33,743 nucleotides of DNA, from contig CACYPS010000035.1 in assembly GCA_902776305.1 (NCBI GenBank), forward strand, positions 1 through 33,743, in the 5' to 3' direction. Made by a program: the position numbers and the translations under genes. A model generated the notes under the pieces. It did not search any database and was not told where the DNA came from. It saw nothing but the letters and a program-made list of their open reading frames with translations. Each line of letters starts with the position of its first letter. Position 1 is the first letter of the stretch. Positions 7,531-16,148 of this stretch are shown one piece after another. Origin of the DNA: an uncultured Lachnospiraceae bacterium (GTDB taxonomy: Bacteria > Bacillota > Clostridia > Lachnospirales > Lachnospiraceae).

Positions 7531-9372
7531 TTACGGTTTTTTCAGTAGTATTTCCACATCCTTTTTCCGGAAAGCCACCCCGTATTGGAAAATATTTTTG
7601 ATTCCCTGGGACAGCATCTCTGTTTCATAGCGGTTCTGCTCGATTTGTAAGAGGGCATCTTCAGCCAATTTGCGCAAATCAGCATTTTCGTCCTTTGACA
7701 CTTTGAGCTCCATCAGGATTCCCGGCAGGCTGTTGTTTTTCGGGATCAGCTGAATATCAAATCTGCCTTCCCCGGATTCTCTGTTGGAACGCACAAAATA
7801 GCGGTTATTTAAAATGGCGATAAAACCAAGAACGAGTCCCTGATAAAAAATCTCATCTGTAGTGTCAAAGAAGCTCACAGTCTGCCGGAGATATTCTTCA
7901 ATGCACTTCGCAAGCTTAGCCTCATCCTGCTCATAAAAGGCCTGCTGTATGCGGGCAGCGGTAGATTCTGTTTCCGGAATGCCCCACCGCGTAAGGATCT
8001 CTTTCTCATATACGTAGGATATCTCTCTGTTCGGGATAGAGACATTACAGATATAATTCCCGTCGCTTTGCGGAGATATACCATCATTTTTAAGGTAGCC
8101 TGTCATTAAAAGGAAGCTGTATATGCTTGACGGATTGTGAAGGATCTCCGGATAAATCACACCGGTATCAACGTAAGTGGTGACCTGCCCTCCTTGAAGG
8201 AGCTTCTTCAGGGATTCTATGGTTTCGGGGGTTGCTGTCTTCAGAATATCGCCGATGATTGCATTGCTCCCGGTGGATTGCCAGAATGTTTTCGGGAAAA
8301 AGTGTTCATCGGCATAATTGATGATAGACCAGGGATTGAATACATCGCTGTTTCCGAAGCGGTATCCGTCATACCATGATTTTGCTTCCGGCATTTTTTC
8401 GGGACAGCCATAGTAGGCCAGCATTTCTTCGACTTCGTTTTCAGTAAATCCGAAGTAGGCGCTGAAGCGGTCATCCATGATCGTATTGACCTTCAGGTTA
8501 TTCATGTCGCTGAAAATGCTTTCCTTAGCCACACGAAGAATGCCGGTAAGGAAACCATATGCCAGGTGAGGGTTGTCCTTAAATGCCCCGGAAAAAAGAT
8601 TCCGGATAAATCCGATGACTTCTTTATAATATCCTGCTTCATGTCCCTGCTGGATCGGCGTATCGTACTCGTCAATGATGATGACGGCCGGCATGCCTGA
8701 ATGTTTATGCAGCATGGCGGAGAGAACGGAGAGTGACCTTGCCAGTTCCACTTCTTCAGCATCCCCTGATATGATTTTTGCGTAGAAGGATTTTTCATAC
8801 TCTGTGCATTTTCCGCTTTCGCGAAGTTCAGCGTGCCTTGAATATTCCATGCGGATGATTTCGGAGATATCGGAAAGCGCATTTTCCCAGGTAGAGTATT
8901 TTACATCCTTGAACGTCAGGAAAATGACCGGGTAGCGGCCTTGGTGTTTCCGGTATGCTTCCCCGCACGACCAGATCTTTTTATCCTTGAACCAACAGGA
9001 AGTATCCTCCTCTGTCTTCTCAAAGAAAACCCGGAGCATATCCATGTTCAGTGTTTTGCCGAATCGGCGCGGTCTTGTGAACAGAGATACCTTGGGAAGC
9101 GTGTCGACAAAATCCCTGATCAGGAGCGTCTTATCTACATAATAGTAGTTCGATACCGCCTCAACATAGCTGGATATGCCGACGGGGAGCGGCAGCAGGG
9201 CTCGGGATGTTTTCAAAGTCTTTCGGACCGGCTGCTGCACGTCTTCCGGCAAGACCCAGGAACGGCCCTCTTTCACGGCCCCCGGTATTTCGCCGGACTT
9301 GCACATCTGCTGTACTCGCCGGACAGAGATATTCCATTTCCGGGCGGCTTCATCTGCGGATATATAAAGCAT
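7531..9372 (-). CDS. HTH-fused AAA-ATPase with C-terminal PD-(D/E)XK nuclease-like domain
   Basis: A 613-residue protein. Residues 1-47 look like an excisionase/MerR-type helix-turn-helix (ISADEAARKWNISVRRVQQM, then G-R-S-W-V-L-P). A long AAA-ATPase-like domain follows, with a P-loop-like TRPRRFGKTL at 99-108 and Walker B AVIIIDEYDTP near 229-238. The last 80 residues match PDDEXK_9: G-R-F-D-I-Q-L-I-P then L-M-E-L-K-V, giving the D and E-x-K of a nuclease core. Such proteins are abundant in gut Clostridia and Bacteroidetes; their role, perhaps in defence or mobile-element control, is not settled. The start has AGGAGGGG four to five bases before the ATG. The promoter holds two perfect palindromes, so autoregulation through the N-terminal HTH is plausible (inference). 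Confidence 0.88.
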   Translation of the reverse strand: MLYISADEAARKWNISVRRVQQMCKSGEIPGAVKEGRSWVLPEDVQQPVRKTLKTSRALLPLPVGISSYVEAVSNYYYVDKTLLIRDFVDTLPKVSLFTRPRRFGKTLNMDMLRVFFEKTEEDTSCWFKDKKIWSCGEAYRKHQGRYPVIFLTFKDVKYSTWENALSDISEIIRMEYSRHAELRESGKCTEYEKSFYAKIISGDAEEVELARSLSVLSAMLHKHSGMPAVIIIDEYDTPIQQGHEAGYYKEVIGFIRNLFSGAFKDNPHLAYGFLTGILRVAKESIFSDMNNLKVNTIMDDRFSAYFGFTENEVEEMLAYYGCPEKMPEAKSWYDGYRFGNSDVFNPWSIINYADEHFFPKTFWQSTGSNAIIGDILKTATPETIESLKKLLQGGQVTTYVDTGVIYPEILHNPSSIYSFLLMTGYLKNDGISPQSDGNYICNVSIPNREISYVYEKEILTRWGIPETESTAARIQQAFYEQDEAKLAKCIEEYLRQTVSFFDTTDEIFYQGLVLGFIAILNNRYFVRSNRESGEGRFDIQLIPKNNSLPGILMELKVSKDENADLRKLAEDALLQIEQNRYETEMLSQGIKNIFQYGVAFRKKDVEILLKKP

Positions 9373-9405
9373 GATGCCCCTCCTCTTTCTTGCGTTTTAA
9401 CTAAT

Positions 9406-9447
9406 TATTTCGCGAAATATCGTATCATATTTCGCGAAATAAAGCAA
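9406..9447 (-). promoter_or_regulatory. Promoter with two identical palindromic operators
   Basis: On the minus strand, TTGCTT (9447-9442) and TACGAT (9424-9419) are separated by exactly 17 bp, a good sigma-A promoter. The perfect 14-bp palindrome TATTTCGCGAAATA fills the spacer (9428-9441). A second identical copy (9406-9419) begins at the last base of the -10 box and covers the expected start site. The centres are 22 bp apart, about two helical turns, so two dimers would bind the same face. This geometry predicts repression, probably of and by the HTH-AAA-nuclease gene. Confidence 0.75.
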
Positions 9448-9781
9448 TACTGATGGCGAAATGCCGGATTATATTCGTCAAACCTTAGATATATGCTATT
9501 CATCTGTCAGATGAACGTATTGCATGGTACAATAGAATTATCGTAATTGCCTGAAAATTGTTAGTATCGTAGTTGTTAAGAGGAGAGTTCCGGAACCTTA
9601 AACTTTTGCATTTTAAAGCTCATTTGTGAAAATCTTTAGATCCGGTTTGCGAGAAAGACGAGAATTGATGTCGATCTACAGACATTATCAGCCGATTTAG
9701 AAGACCGGCAATCTATGTGATCTGTCTGTAAGGTTTCTGAAAATGTATACAACACAACTCTCATATGATAAGGAGCACATC
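9448..9781 (+). promoter_or_regulatory. Long upstream region of the 9782 gene, structured leader
   Basis: No gene was found in this stretch. A palindrome TCATCTG-T-CAGATGA lies at 9500-9514. TACAAT at 9528-9533 could be a -10 box, but the -35 at 17 bp (TGTCAG) is poor. Further down, TACAGACA (9677-9684) pairs with TGTCTGTA (9723-9730), enclosing GCCG/CGGC (9691-9694 with 9706-9709), so the leader can fold. It does not match a riboswitch or T-box that I recognise. Confidence 0.35.
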
Positions 9782-10039
9782 ATGGACCTGCAAATATATG
9801 ACGAAAAACACATCCGGGTAACGGACATTTACGGTGAGACACACACAGGCGTCGCGGAGTATTACAATTCCGACCACTGCCTGCACGAATACGGGGAAAA
9901 TGAGGAAGGCATCAAAGTCGAAGACTTTCTCATTTACAAGCCGCAGACTGCTTCAATCGAGGAGGTCGAAGTTCACGGCACAGCGGAGCTTCGGACAGAA
10001 CGCCTTGTCCTGCTAAGTCAGCCAATAATTTACGGCTGA
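9782..10039 (+). CDS. Small protein: SH3/LSM-like domain plus stub of a GNAT acetyltransferase
   Basis: The ATG at 9782 is preceded by AAGGAG seven bases upstream, better than the earlier in-frame start at 9743. The 85-residue product begins M-D-L-Q-I-Y-D-E-K-H-I-R-V and looks like a small beta-rich domain. Near its end it reads ELRTERLVL, the typical first strand of RimJ-type GNAT acetyltransferases, then changes to L-S-Q-P-I-I-Y-G and stops inside a terminator stem. The simplest reading is a fusion protein of this small domain with a GNAT enzyme whose acetyltransferase part was deleted down to the terminator. It may still produce the small domain. Alternative: a complete small protein of unknown role. 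Confidence 0.55.
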   Translation: MDLQIYDEKHIRVTDIYGETHTGVAEYYNSDHCLHEYGENEEGIKVEDFLIYKPQTASIEEVEVHGTAELRTERLVLLSQPIIYG

Positions 10040-10042
10040 CTT
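10015..10042 (+). terminator. Hairpin terminator between convergent genes
   Basis: AAGTCAGCC (10015-10023) pairs perfectly with GGCTGACTT (10034-10042) around a 10-base loop, followed by ATCTTCTTTC. It overlaps the stop of the 9782 gene and lies between it and the convergent gene ending at 10051. It could serve both. Confidence 0.65.
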
Positions 10043-10050
10043 ATCTTCTT

Positions 10051-11880
10051 TCACCCCGCTTCAATTACTCCTGAATCTGCAACCATCTTCACATCCTCCC
10101 CGAACAGCAGCCTGTCCGGTCTCGACGACAGCAAGAAGTAAGGATTCCCGTTCTCCGAGGTATTCTTCCGTGCAAATATCCCCTCGCTTTCTTCATCGAT
10201 TTTCTCTGCCGTTCCGTTCGAGATATCGATTACATTCGTGGTATTAGTTCCATCGACAAATGTCAGATCTACCATTATCAGCGTCTTACCCCCGGACTTG
10301 CAGAGATAGAATCTGGATTTTTCAAATCCTGCTGTATTCTCTTCGTAAATCTCGTCATTATTTATAAAAATTCTGTATGAAGTATATGTATTCCAATCGC
10401 TGCCATCACTGGAATAGAGCATCTCAATCTCTTCAACGCTGCCGTCATTATTATAGTCATCTAAGATCCAGAACGAAGACTCAGAGGGAAGATATACAAC
10501 ATACTCACTCTGTGTCTCACAGTAAGTTGGATTGAACAGCTCAGGATGTTCTGAGAATTTTATCAATACATTCTGCTGTCCCGACGCATAATCAGCAACA
10601 GAGTATATCGGAAAGTAGAAGAGTATTCCTTCGGGCATGAGAACCCAGCAGTCATTATTTGAAGGAGTTACAAAACTATCCTGAACTTTCCGGTGTAGCT
10701 CATCTCGCCCGGACATAAATATATCGGGGTTGCTATCGTATAAGGTGTTAGTGACAATATCTGCCATCACTACCGTATCGTTACAAATATCTCCCAGCGA
10801 CAGTCTTGCGCCGCTCTTTGCGTCAAATGTTGCCCCGGTATTTTGGTAGGAACCATGCGCTCCGCCTCTATAGTCCGAATAGCCGATATTCACGCTAAAA
10901 ACCTTTTCATCAGAACGTCCCAATGCGAACGACTGGTAGACCATCAAATCATCCGCTATTTCATCCGCAGTTTCTACAAGCTCTTGATACGCCTTCTCAA
11001 TCGCTGACGCACATTCATCACTGAACGAAACCAGTGCTGCATTAAGCTCGGGGTATAGCACATCCGTCCCGTCTCCGAGGGAAAGACGTTCATAACGCAT
11101 GTCACAGTCACCGGCATCATTTTGCTGATATATCTCCTCGAGCTTCAGGACAGGTATCTTTGATCCGGCATTCTTCTCTTCAGATGCGGCGATATTTTCA
11201 TTTTTTTCTTCAGGATTGGCAGTATTTTCAGAAGTGCCGGCATTCGCCTCACTCTCCACGGCTGACTCTGGGCTGGATGATTCCCGCAGGTCATCCAGCT
11301 TTATCTGAATCTCGTCCCCGTTATCCGGGGCAAGCTCGATGGCACGCTCATAATCCGCTATCGCGAGGTCGTACTCCTGCATATATGAATAAGCGTCAGC
11401 ACGTCCTTCGTACGCTTGTGATCTCTTCGGTTCTATATCGATTGCTTTCGTGAAAGCATTGACAGCCTCAGAGTATTTAAGCTCCGATAAATACCTATTA
11501 CCGAGATCCATATAATGTTGGTAACTATTTTGATTATGTCGGAAGAAAAATACGATGAAAACAGTACAGAAAAATATGAGCAGACCAGCCAGGACAATGG
11601 CCACCGTTTTCTTTCCGTTTGTTCTCTTCTTGTTCTGAACAGTCGGATGAACGTAAGGTTGATTATAGTCTTGAAACGCGGGTCGGACATGTTCCGAATG
11701 TTGCCGGTTATGTACATCCTGCGGCAATCGATTATAGCTGCTATTTTCATCCCGCTTGAAGACGCTCTGTTGAGATTGGAAGGAGCTGGCATTTTCACCA
11801 ATGTGTATTACTTTTGCACCGCAGTGAGTGCAATATTTTGCATTATCATCAAGTTGCTTGCCACAATTCGAGCAAAACAT
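10051..11880 (-). CDS. Zinc-ribbon, membrane-anchored TPR protein with DUF3298-like domain
   Basis: A 609-residue protein. The N-terminus is a zinc ribbon with C3-x2-C6 and C17-x2-C20 (FCSNCG, then YCTHCG). A polar linker leads to one membrane helix (about 91-113). Two TPR-like helical repeats follow (about 115-195), then a low-complexity Glu/Asn/Ala stretch. The region of about 245-440 contains Y-R-G-G-A-H-G and F-D-A-K-S-G-A, as in DUF3298/RsiV-type sensor domains. The last 165 residues hold a D-D-Y-N-N-D-G-S-V-E-E-I-E segment like a VCBS or calcium-binding loop. The topology suggests a cytoplasmic zinc ribbon and extracellular C-terminus. AAAGGAG lies ten bases before the ATG. A possible promoter is TTGCAT-17-TATTGT upstream. 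It stands alone; a cell-envelope sensing role is a guess. Confidence 0.72.
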   Translation of the reverse strand: MFCSNCGKQLDDNAKYCTHCGAKVIHIGENASSFQSQQSVFKRDENSSYNRLPQDVHNRQHSEHVRPAFQDYNQPYVHPTVQNKKRTNGKKTVAIVLAGLLIFFCTVFIVFFFRHNQNSYQHYMDLGNRYLSELKYSEAVNAFTKAIDIEPKRSQAYEGRADAYSYMQEYDLAIADYERAIELAPDNGDEIQIKLDDLRESSSPESAVESEANAGTSENTANPEEKNENIAASEEKNAGSKIPVLKLEEIYQQNDAGDCDMRYERLSLGDGTDVLYPELNAALVSFSDECASAIEKAYQELVETADEIADDLMVYQSFALGRSDEKVFSVNIGYSDYRGGAHGSYQNTGATFDAKSGARLSLGDICNDTVVMADIVTNTLYDSNPDIFMSGRDELHRKVQDSFVTPSNNDCWVLMPEGILFYFPIYSVADYASGQQNVLIKFSEHPELFNPTYCETQSEYVVYLPSESSFWILDDYNNDGSVEEIEMLYSSDGSDWNTYTSYRIFINNDEIYEENTAGFEKSRFYLCKSGGKTLIMVDLTFVDGTNTTNVIDISNGTAEKIDEESEGIFARKNTSENGNPYFLLSSRPDRLLFGEDVKMVADSGVIEAG

Positions 11881-12117
11881 AACAGAATGCTCCTTTCGTT
11901 TCGGAATTAATACTGTTACGGTTTATGTGAGGGCTGCCATCGCATAATTAGATACAATAAAATTTTACTATCCGCTATGCAATTAATCAAGTTGTATGCC
12001 TGTCGTAACAGGAGAAGGATATGTTAAGAAACCTATTCTTGCAGAAGCAAAGTCTACTTGGTATGCTTTATTAAGGAGAAATGTCTGTCGTATTGGCGTT
12101 GTATCAGGAGTATGACA

Positions 12118-13647
12118 ATGGGTAGAATAAGTAAAAGTGAACTTGAAAATATCTTTTTAAGCAGGCCTTTTAAGACTCGCAATGCAGACGAATTCGATCT
12201 GGAAAATATCTTAGATTTATTCGTCGATCCGACGGATGGCCTGATTGGACCATTTGATTTTACGAATGCAATTATAAAAGGAAAAATGGGTTCGGGGAAA
12301 ACAATGTATCTGCGAGCGAACTATGCGTATCATTTGTATACATTAGTCCCGTGCCTTAACGAGGGGAGCCAGATCATACTACCCGTATATATTAAACTGA
12401 GTGACTTCCAGAATATCAGGGATCCTGAGGAAATTTATAATGCAATTATCATCAAATTGCTTAAGGAAATTGTCGGAGTCATTGATCACTTGCGATCAGC
12501 CGAGATCCTCGCCCGCCTGCACTTAGGTGCGATGTCACTGAACGAATCCTGGTCAACAAATAAGGATCTCAATGATATTGTTGAGGATCTGAAGAGACTT
12601 AACGCTGCCCAATATGTTCAGACTGTAAAGAAAAGCCTGGAGGAAAGAGGTACAATTACACACCAGTTTTTCAATGTTTACAGAAATACCGGAAGAGAAG
12701 TCCAGACACAGATTCAGCATAATACAAAGCCCTCATTTGAGATGATCACGAACGCCTGTAAAAAGCTTCTTACTCCGTTTAATGGGAAATTGTTGATCCT
12801 ATTAGATGAAATCGGTTCAACATCAAAGAGCTTCTTCAAGGGAACTGAGGAGGCGGATTCCTATTTCGAAACGCTCATGAATCAGCTCAGAACGCTCAGC
12901 AATGTCAGGACAAAGCTGGCTGTATATCCAAACTCTGCGTCCGACATCCTTAAGGAGACTCGCTATGGTGATGTTATCTCATTGGAATGCGACATGATAA
13001 ATCACCCCGAACAATATGATGAATATGCAATTACAATAGCATCACTGGTCGAACGGTATATCGGGAAGGAGAGTAGGCAGGCTATTCGTCCCGAAGATGT
13101 GTTTGAGGTATCTACGAAAAGGCAGGAGATATATGAGCACTTGATTAACGCATCTTCCGGGAATATGCGCAGACTTGTTCATCTGCTCGATTTGTCTATG
13201 AATGAGGCATACAGAAGGGGGCACGGATATGAGCGTGTCTCCGAGAGAGACGTGTTGGAAGCTTTGAAAACACAAGGCTCAAAAATGATCGATCTTTATA
13301 AGCCGGATGAAATTGAACTGATCAGAGCGTTGGCACAGCTATGCAAGAACAGGTCAACGTACCGCTTTTCGTATCCGAACAATACGCAGGCCATCATGAA
13401 GTATACAAATCGATCGGAAGAATATAATATCATCAACATACTTCAGGTTGACACGGAAAAGAACAGGAACACTTACTATTTTGACTATGCTTTTTGTATC
13501 TTCCGCGACTTGCCGACACATTATTTAAAAGGCACCCGAAAAATAGACAAGAAGAGGAGCAGGGCTACAGGCGAGCCGATTCGAAGGGTTGCACAGTTGT
13601 CTGATGAGCAGATACTTAGCGTTACGAATGGAGATGGTTCTCAGTAA
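12118..13647 (+). CDS. Orc1/Cdc6-like AAA ATPase with C-terminal winged helix
   Basis: I chose the ATG at 12118 because AGGAG (12106-12110) is seven bases upstream; the frame is open from a TTG at 12058. The 509-residue product has Walker A GKMGSGKT (55-62), Walker B KLLILLDE (224-231), a sensor-like region around L-A-V-Y-P-N-S-A, and a lid helix S-S-G-N-M-R-R-L-V-H-L-L. About 110 C-terminal residues resemble a winged helix. This is the plan of Orc/Cdc6-type and related STAND-like ATPases that bind DNA or switch state with ATP. A small acidic protein gene follows 50 bp downstream, probably in the same transcript, which ends at the 14105 terminator. A defence or replication role is possible but not shown. 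Confidence 0.7.
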   Translation: MGRISKSELENIFLSRPFKTRNADEFDLENILDLFVDPTDGLIGPFDFTNAIIKGKMGSGKTMYLRANYAYHLYTLVPCLNEGSQIILPVYIKLSDFQNIRDPEEIYNAIIIKLLKEIVGVIDHLRSAEILARLHLGAMSLNESWSTNKDLNDIVEDLKRLNAAQYVQTVKKSLEERGTITHQFFNVYRNTGREVQTQIQHNTKPSFEMITNACKKLLTPFNGKLLILLDEIGSTSKSFFKGTEEADSYFETLMNQLRTLSNVRTKLAVYPNSASDILKETRYGDVISLECDMINHPEQYDEYAITIASLVERYIGKESRQAIRPEDVFEVSTKRQEIYEHLINASSGNMRRLVHLLDLSMNEAYRRGHGYERVSERDVLEALKTQGSKMIDLYKPDEIELIRALAQLCKNRSTYRFSYPNNTQAIMKYTNRSEEYNIINILQVDTEKNRNTYYFDYAFCIFRDLPTHYLKGTRKIDKKRSRATGEPIRRVAQLSDEQILSVTNGDGSQ

Positions 13648-13697
13648 AGAATTTAGTTAAAAGAGTTTAGAGCGTTAAGCAAAAAGAAAGGATACAT

Positions 13698-13985
13698 ATG
13701 CATCGGTCAACATTACCCAAGCTTCTTGCCTTGTACGACACAAACTCCGACGATACCGGCACTTCCGGCAATAATGACACAAACTCCGACGATTCCGAGA
13801 CCTACGGTGAACAGAATTCTTCTTTGAATACTATTGTCAAGAAGGTGTCATTTGCACATTTATACTATGATGATGTAAACAATCCCGCTTATGATGAACT
13901 CCGAAAAGAGTTGGACGAGATCTTCCGAAACGCGCAGCTGCAGGATATTCCAGAAATTTTGAGGGGTGGGGTAGAAATGGAGTGA
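13698..13985 (+). CDS. Small acidic protein, partner of the upstream ATPase
   Basis: A 95-residue protein with AAAGGA about seven bases before its ATG. The first half is disordered and has two copies of D-T-N-S-D-D (tandem 30-bp-scale repeats near 13739 and 13778). The second half (about 50-95) is likely helical, with Y-D-D-V-N-N-P-A-Y-D-E-L-R-K-E-L. I do not recognise the family. It lies 50 bp after the ATPase gene and just before a strong terminator, so a regulatory or adaptor role for that ATPase is a reasonable guess. Confidence 0.6.
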   Translation: MHRSTLPKLLALYDTNSDDTGTSGNNDTNSDDSETYGEQNSSLNTIVKKVSFAHLYYDDVNNPAYDELRKELDEIFRNAQLQDIPEILRGGVEME

Positions 13986-14104
13986 GCCCGAGATAGGGCA
14001 TTGACACACCACCTCGGCGACATTTAGAAGGCAGCTGGACTCTACCGTAGAAATGGCTTTAGCCCGATATAAGTCCGGAATTAGTTTTAGCGCGAAGAAA
14101 AAAC
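13986..14104 (+). repeat. Intergenic imperfect direct repeats and REP-like sequence
   Basis: GTAGAAATGG followed by AGCCCGA occurs at 13971-13991 (covering the gene's end) and again at 14047-14067. In between, GCCC-GAGATA-GGGC (13986-13999) can form a hairpin. GAGATAGGGC with GGCGACATTTAG (14016-14027) recalls the 38-bp repeats at 5415. No gene was seen here. Confidence 0.4.
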
Positions 14105-14148
14105 AAGAACACAGTGCCCCCGACAGAGTGTCGATGCACTGTGTTCTT
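14105..14148 (+). terminator. Strong hairpin terminator
   Basis: AAGAACACAGTGC (14105-14117) pairs perfectly over 13 bp with GCACTGTGTTCTT (14136-14148). The loop holds a second short stem, CGACA/TGTCG. TCTTA follows. It closes the ATPase/small-protein unit. Confidence 0.8.
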
Positions 14149-14298
14149 TCTTATCAAAATTGCAAGTATTGTAATGATACTGGTTATTAATATTTTGGAA
14201 AATTGAGATATCTGTGCCAACAAAGCCAACACCCAATCAAAATCTTACTCACGAATCACTTTGGTATCCTCAGGATATGGCTGGGCTCATTAGTAAGA

Positions 14299-14340
14299 GC
14301 TCCCCGCGAATCGTGCTGTAAAACAGCGATATCGGGGAGC
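14299..14340 (-). terminator. Hairpin, likely end of the minus-strand envelope operon
   Basis: GCTCCCCG (14299-14306) pairs with CGGGGAGC (14333-14340), and GCTGT with ACAGC forms an inner stem. On the minus strand it follows the stop of the 14389 gene by about 50 bp and is followed by TCTTACT, a weak U-tract. The rest of 14149-14388 shows no gene. Confidence 0.5.
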
Positions 14341-14388
14341 CCTTGAATTAATCTTTCAGTATTCTGTTTAGTAAATTGTATCGATTTT

Positions 14389-14772
14389 TTATTTTATCGG
14401 TGTCACATCAGATTCGTTGTCTTTCTTTTTTCCGGTTGTAATTGCTACGACAGCAAGTATTGCATTCAATAAGCACCATCCAGACCAAATAACCAAGTCA
14501 CCATAGCTTCCATGACTTGCGAATCCGATTAATGCAGCCAAACCAAAAAGGATGATTAATGCAATATTACCACCTTTTTTCGATGATTTTCTCGTAGCAA
14601 TGGAAACTATTCCGCCAGCAAGCATTAAAAATGCAACAATAATACCAGCTGAACCAGAAACCTCTCCATTTTCTTGCAATGCATTTGATAAACCGGCTGC
14701 ACAGGACTGAAAAGCAACTAAAACAAATAGAACGATGGACAGAATACCTGAAACAAGTTTCCAAGTCTTCAT
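14389..14772 (-). CDS. Small four-helix membrane protein of unknown function
   Basis: A 127-residue hydrophobic protein with four predicted membrane segments: about 6-27, 42-60, 70-87 and 92-110. The tail is polar (K-K-K-D-N-E-S-D). AAGGAGG lies ten bases before the ATG. It is the last gene of a minus-strand set of three and lies 15 bp after the 14788 gene. I do not recognise a named family. Clostridia commonly encode this kind of small membrane protein beside secreted proteins, so it may assist or anchor its neighbour. Confidence 0.65.
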   Translation of the reverse strand: MKTWKLVSGILSIVLFVLVAFQSCAAGLSNALQENGEVSGSAGIIVAFLMLAGGIVSIATRKSSKKGGNIALIILFGLAALIGFASHGSYGDLVIWSGWCLLNAILAVVAITTGKKKDNESDVTPIK

Positions 14773-14787
14773 CAGTGATTTACCTCC

Positions 14788-15732
14788 TTATTTTGCAGAA
14801 AATGTAATGGGTTCTGTATCTGCAATTGTTTCATATGTATCCGAGCTATAAATATGGAATTTCAACTCGACATTATCAATGGATTCAATTCCGTTCTCTT
14901 CCAACTGATTCGACAGAATTGTAATATCCTCCAGGGCTTTCTTGCCATCGTATACCGTTGTTGAAAAATAAGGAGTAATCATAAAACCGTTGATTGACAT
15001 ATCATCAACATTGATTCCTACGGACTTTCCTGAGTTGTTTTCGATATAAAGCAAAATAGCGGATCCCCAGAATGAATTTTCATCAACGGTCTTACCTACA
15101 ATACGAATTCCGTCTGCACTATAAAGCTCTGTTCCGGCATCATTAGGTGTTGTATCCATGTTATCGTATTCTGATGTATGAATTTCAGCATATTCATTTT
15201 TGAATACCATGTTGTATTGAGCATCAGATGCATGGAAATACATTTCAACTTTACCTACAGATTCTATACCAGCTGCTTTCAGTCCGGTAGAGGAGAGATA
15301 CATAGTTTCGTTGGCATTTTTCCCTGCAGCAACTTTTGACGAGAATAAGTCAGTAATCATGTAATCATTTACAATAAGAGCATCACACCCCACTGTGTAA
15401 TCTGTGTCAGAGCTATTCTCTATTAACAGTTTGATTCCGTCACCCCAGATCTTATCAGTGAGATACTCTTTTGCTGTGATTTTAATCCCGTTTGTATCTA
15501 TTAAGACCTGTTCCTCTATCGTAGGAACAGATGATGTATTTGCATCATTGTCTGTATTTGATTTTTCCTCTGTATCAGCAGTAGATGGATCGTTGGCAGG
15601 ATTGGTGCCTGAATCGGTTGAAGAAACAACATCCTTCTTATTGCCTGAATCAGAAGACCCGCTTCCTATTGCAATTGCTGCAAATAGAGTAAAACATAAC
15701 ACCAGCGCCACACATTTCTTTTTGTTTTTCAT
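14788..15732 (-). CDS. Secreted protein with two tandem Ig-like domains
   Basis: A 314-residue protein with a signal peptide (M-K-N-K-K-K, then a hydrophobic stretch to about residue 24) and a Ser/Asp/Thr-rich linker (about 25-75). Two homologous domains of about 110 residues follow. Both read G-I-x-I then W-G-x-x-I-L-L-x-I-E-N and continue with M-I-T-x-x-F-S-x-x-V and G-I-E-S-x-x-x-x-x-x-F-H. They arose by internal duplication. The sequence after the hydrophobic core resembles a lipobox region (I-G-S-G-S-S-D-S-G), but the expected cysteine is absent, so lipid anchoring is unlikely. The ATG overlaps the stop of the upstream gene (ATGA). Confidence 0.7.
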   Translation of the reverse strand: MKNKKKCVALVLCFTLFAAIAIGSGSSDSGNKKDVVSSTDSGTNPANDPSTADTEEKSNTDNDANTSSVPTIEEQVLIDTNGIKITAKEYLTDKIWGDGIKLLIENSSDTDYTVGCDALIVNDYMITDLFSSKVAAGKNANETMYLSSTGLKAAGIESVGKVEMYFHASDAQYNMVFKNEYAEIHTSEYDNMDTTPNDAGTELYSADGIRIVGKTVDENSFWGSAILLYIENNSGKSVGINVDDMSINGFMITPYFSTTVYDGKKALEDITILSNQLEENGIESIDNVELKFHIYSSDTYETIADTEPITFSAK

Positions 15733-16148
15733 GTTTCTGAAGCCTCCTCATATTTTTTTATAATAATTACTGCAAGCATCTCAGCAACCCCTTCAACAAA
15801 GATATCAAGCAAATCAAATGTACCTGGTATCATTGGAAATAATTGAAGAAGTTCTAAAGCTATTGAGAATACTAATACATAAAAGAGCATCCTCATGCTT
15901 GCCGCATTATTATCTATTATCATGTACACTGCAAAAACAAGTGAGTATCCCCAGAGCATATCAGGTATATAGTTCCTTAGAATAGGCCAGAACCATATAT
16001 GTGGATTCATAAGCTCTGATGCTATAACAATCCGAAGTTTAAGATATTTAAGGAAAATAACATTTGGAGAAGAAAAAATATACAAACTTGCCCCCGCTAA
16101 TAGGGGAAGCAAAATGTTTGATAGCATGAACACTCTTTTATTCTGCAT
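15729..16148 (-). CDS. VanZ-like small membrane protein
   Basis: A 139-residue protein with about four membrane helices. It has D-M-L-W-G-Y-S-L-V-F-A, then A-L-E-L-L-Q-L-F-P and G-T-F-D-L-L-D-I-F-V-E-G-V-A-E, resembling VanZ-family proteins: a conserved acidic residue before the second helix, E-x-x-Q, and F-D-x-x-D near the last. It is the first gene of the minus-strand trio and overlaps the next by 4 nt. No clear ribosome binding site precedes its ATG. VanZ homologues are linked to cell-wall or glycopeptide stress, but this one could have another role. Confidence 0.6.
   Translation of the reverse strand: MQNKRVFMLSNILLPLLAGASLYIFSSPNVIFLKYLKLRIVIASELMNPHIWFWPILRNYIPDMLWGYSLVFAVYMIIDNNAASMRMLFYVLVFSIALELLQLFPMIPGTFDLLDIFVEGVAEMLAVIIIKKYEEASET

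Noticed and set aside
9535-9781. T-box or other riboswitch in the long leader
   Set aside because: A hairpin is possible, but no T-box sequence or known aptamer core could be recognised.
12118-13985. Toxin-antitoxin pair
   Set aside because: The ATPase is far larger than usual toxins, and the small protein shows no antitoxin DNA-binding domain and comes second.
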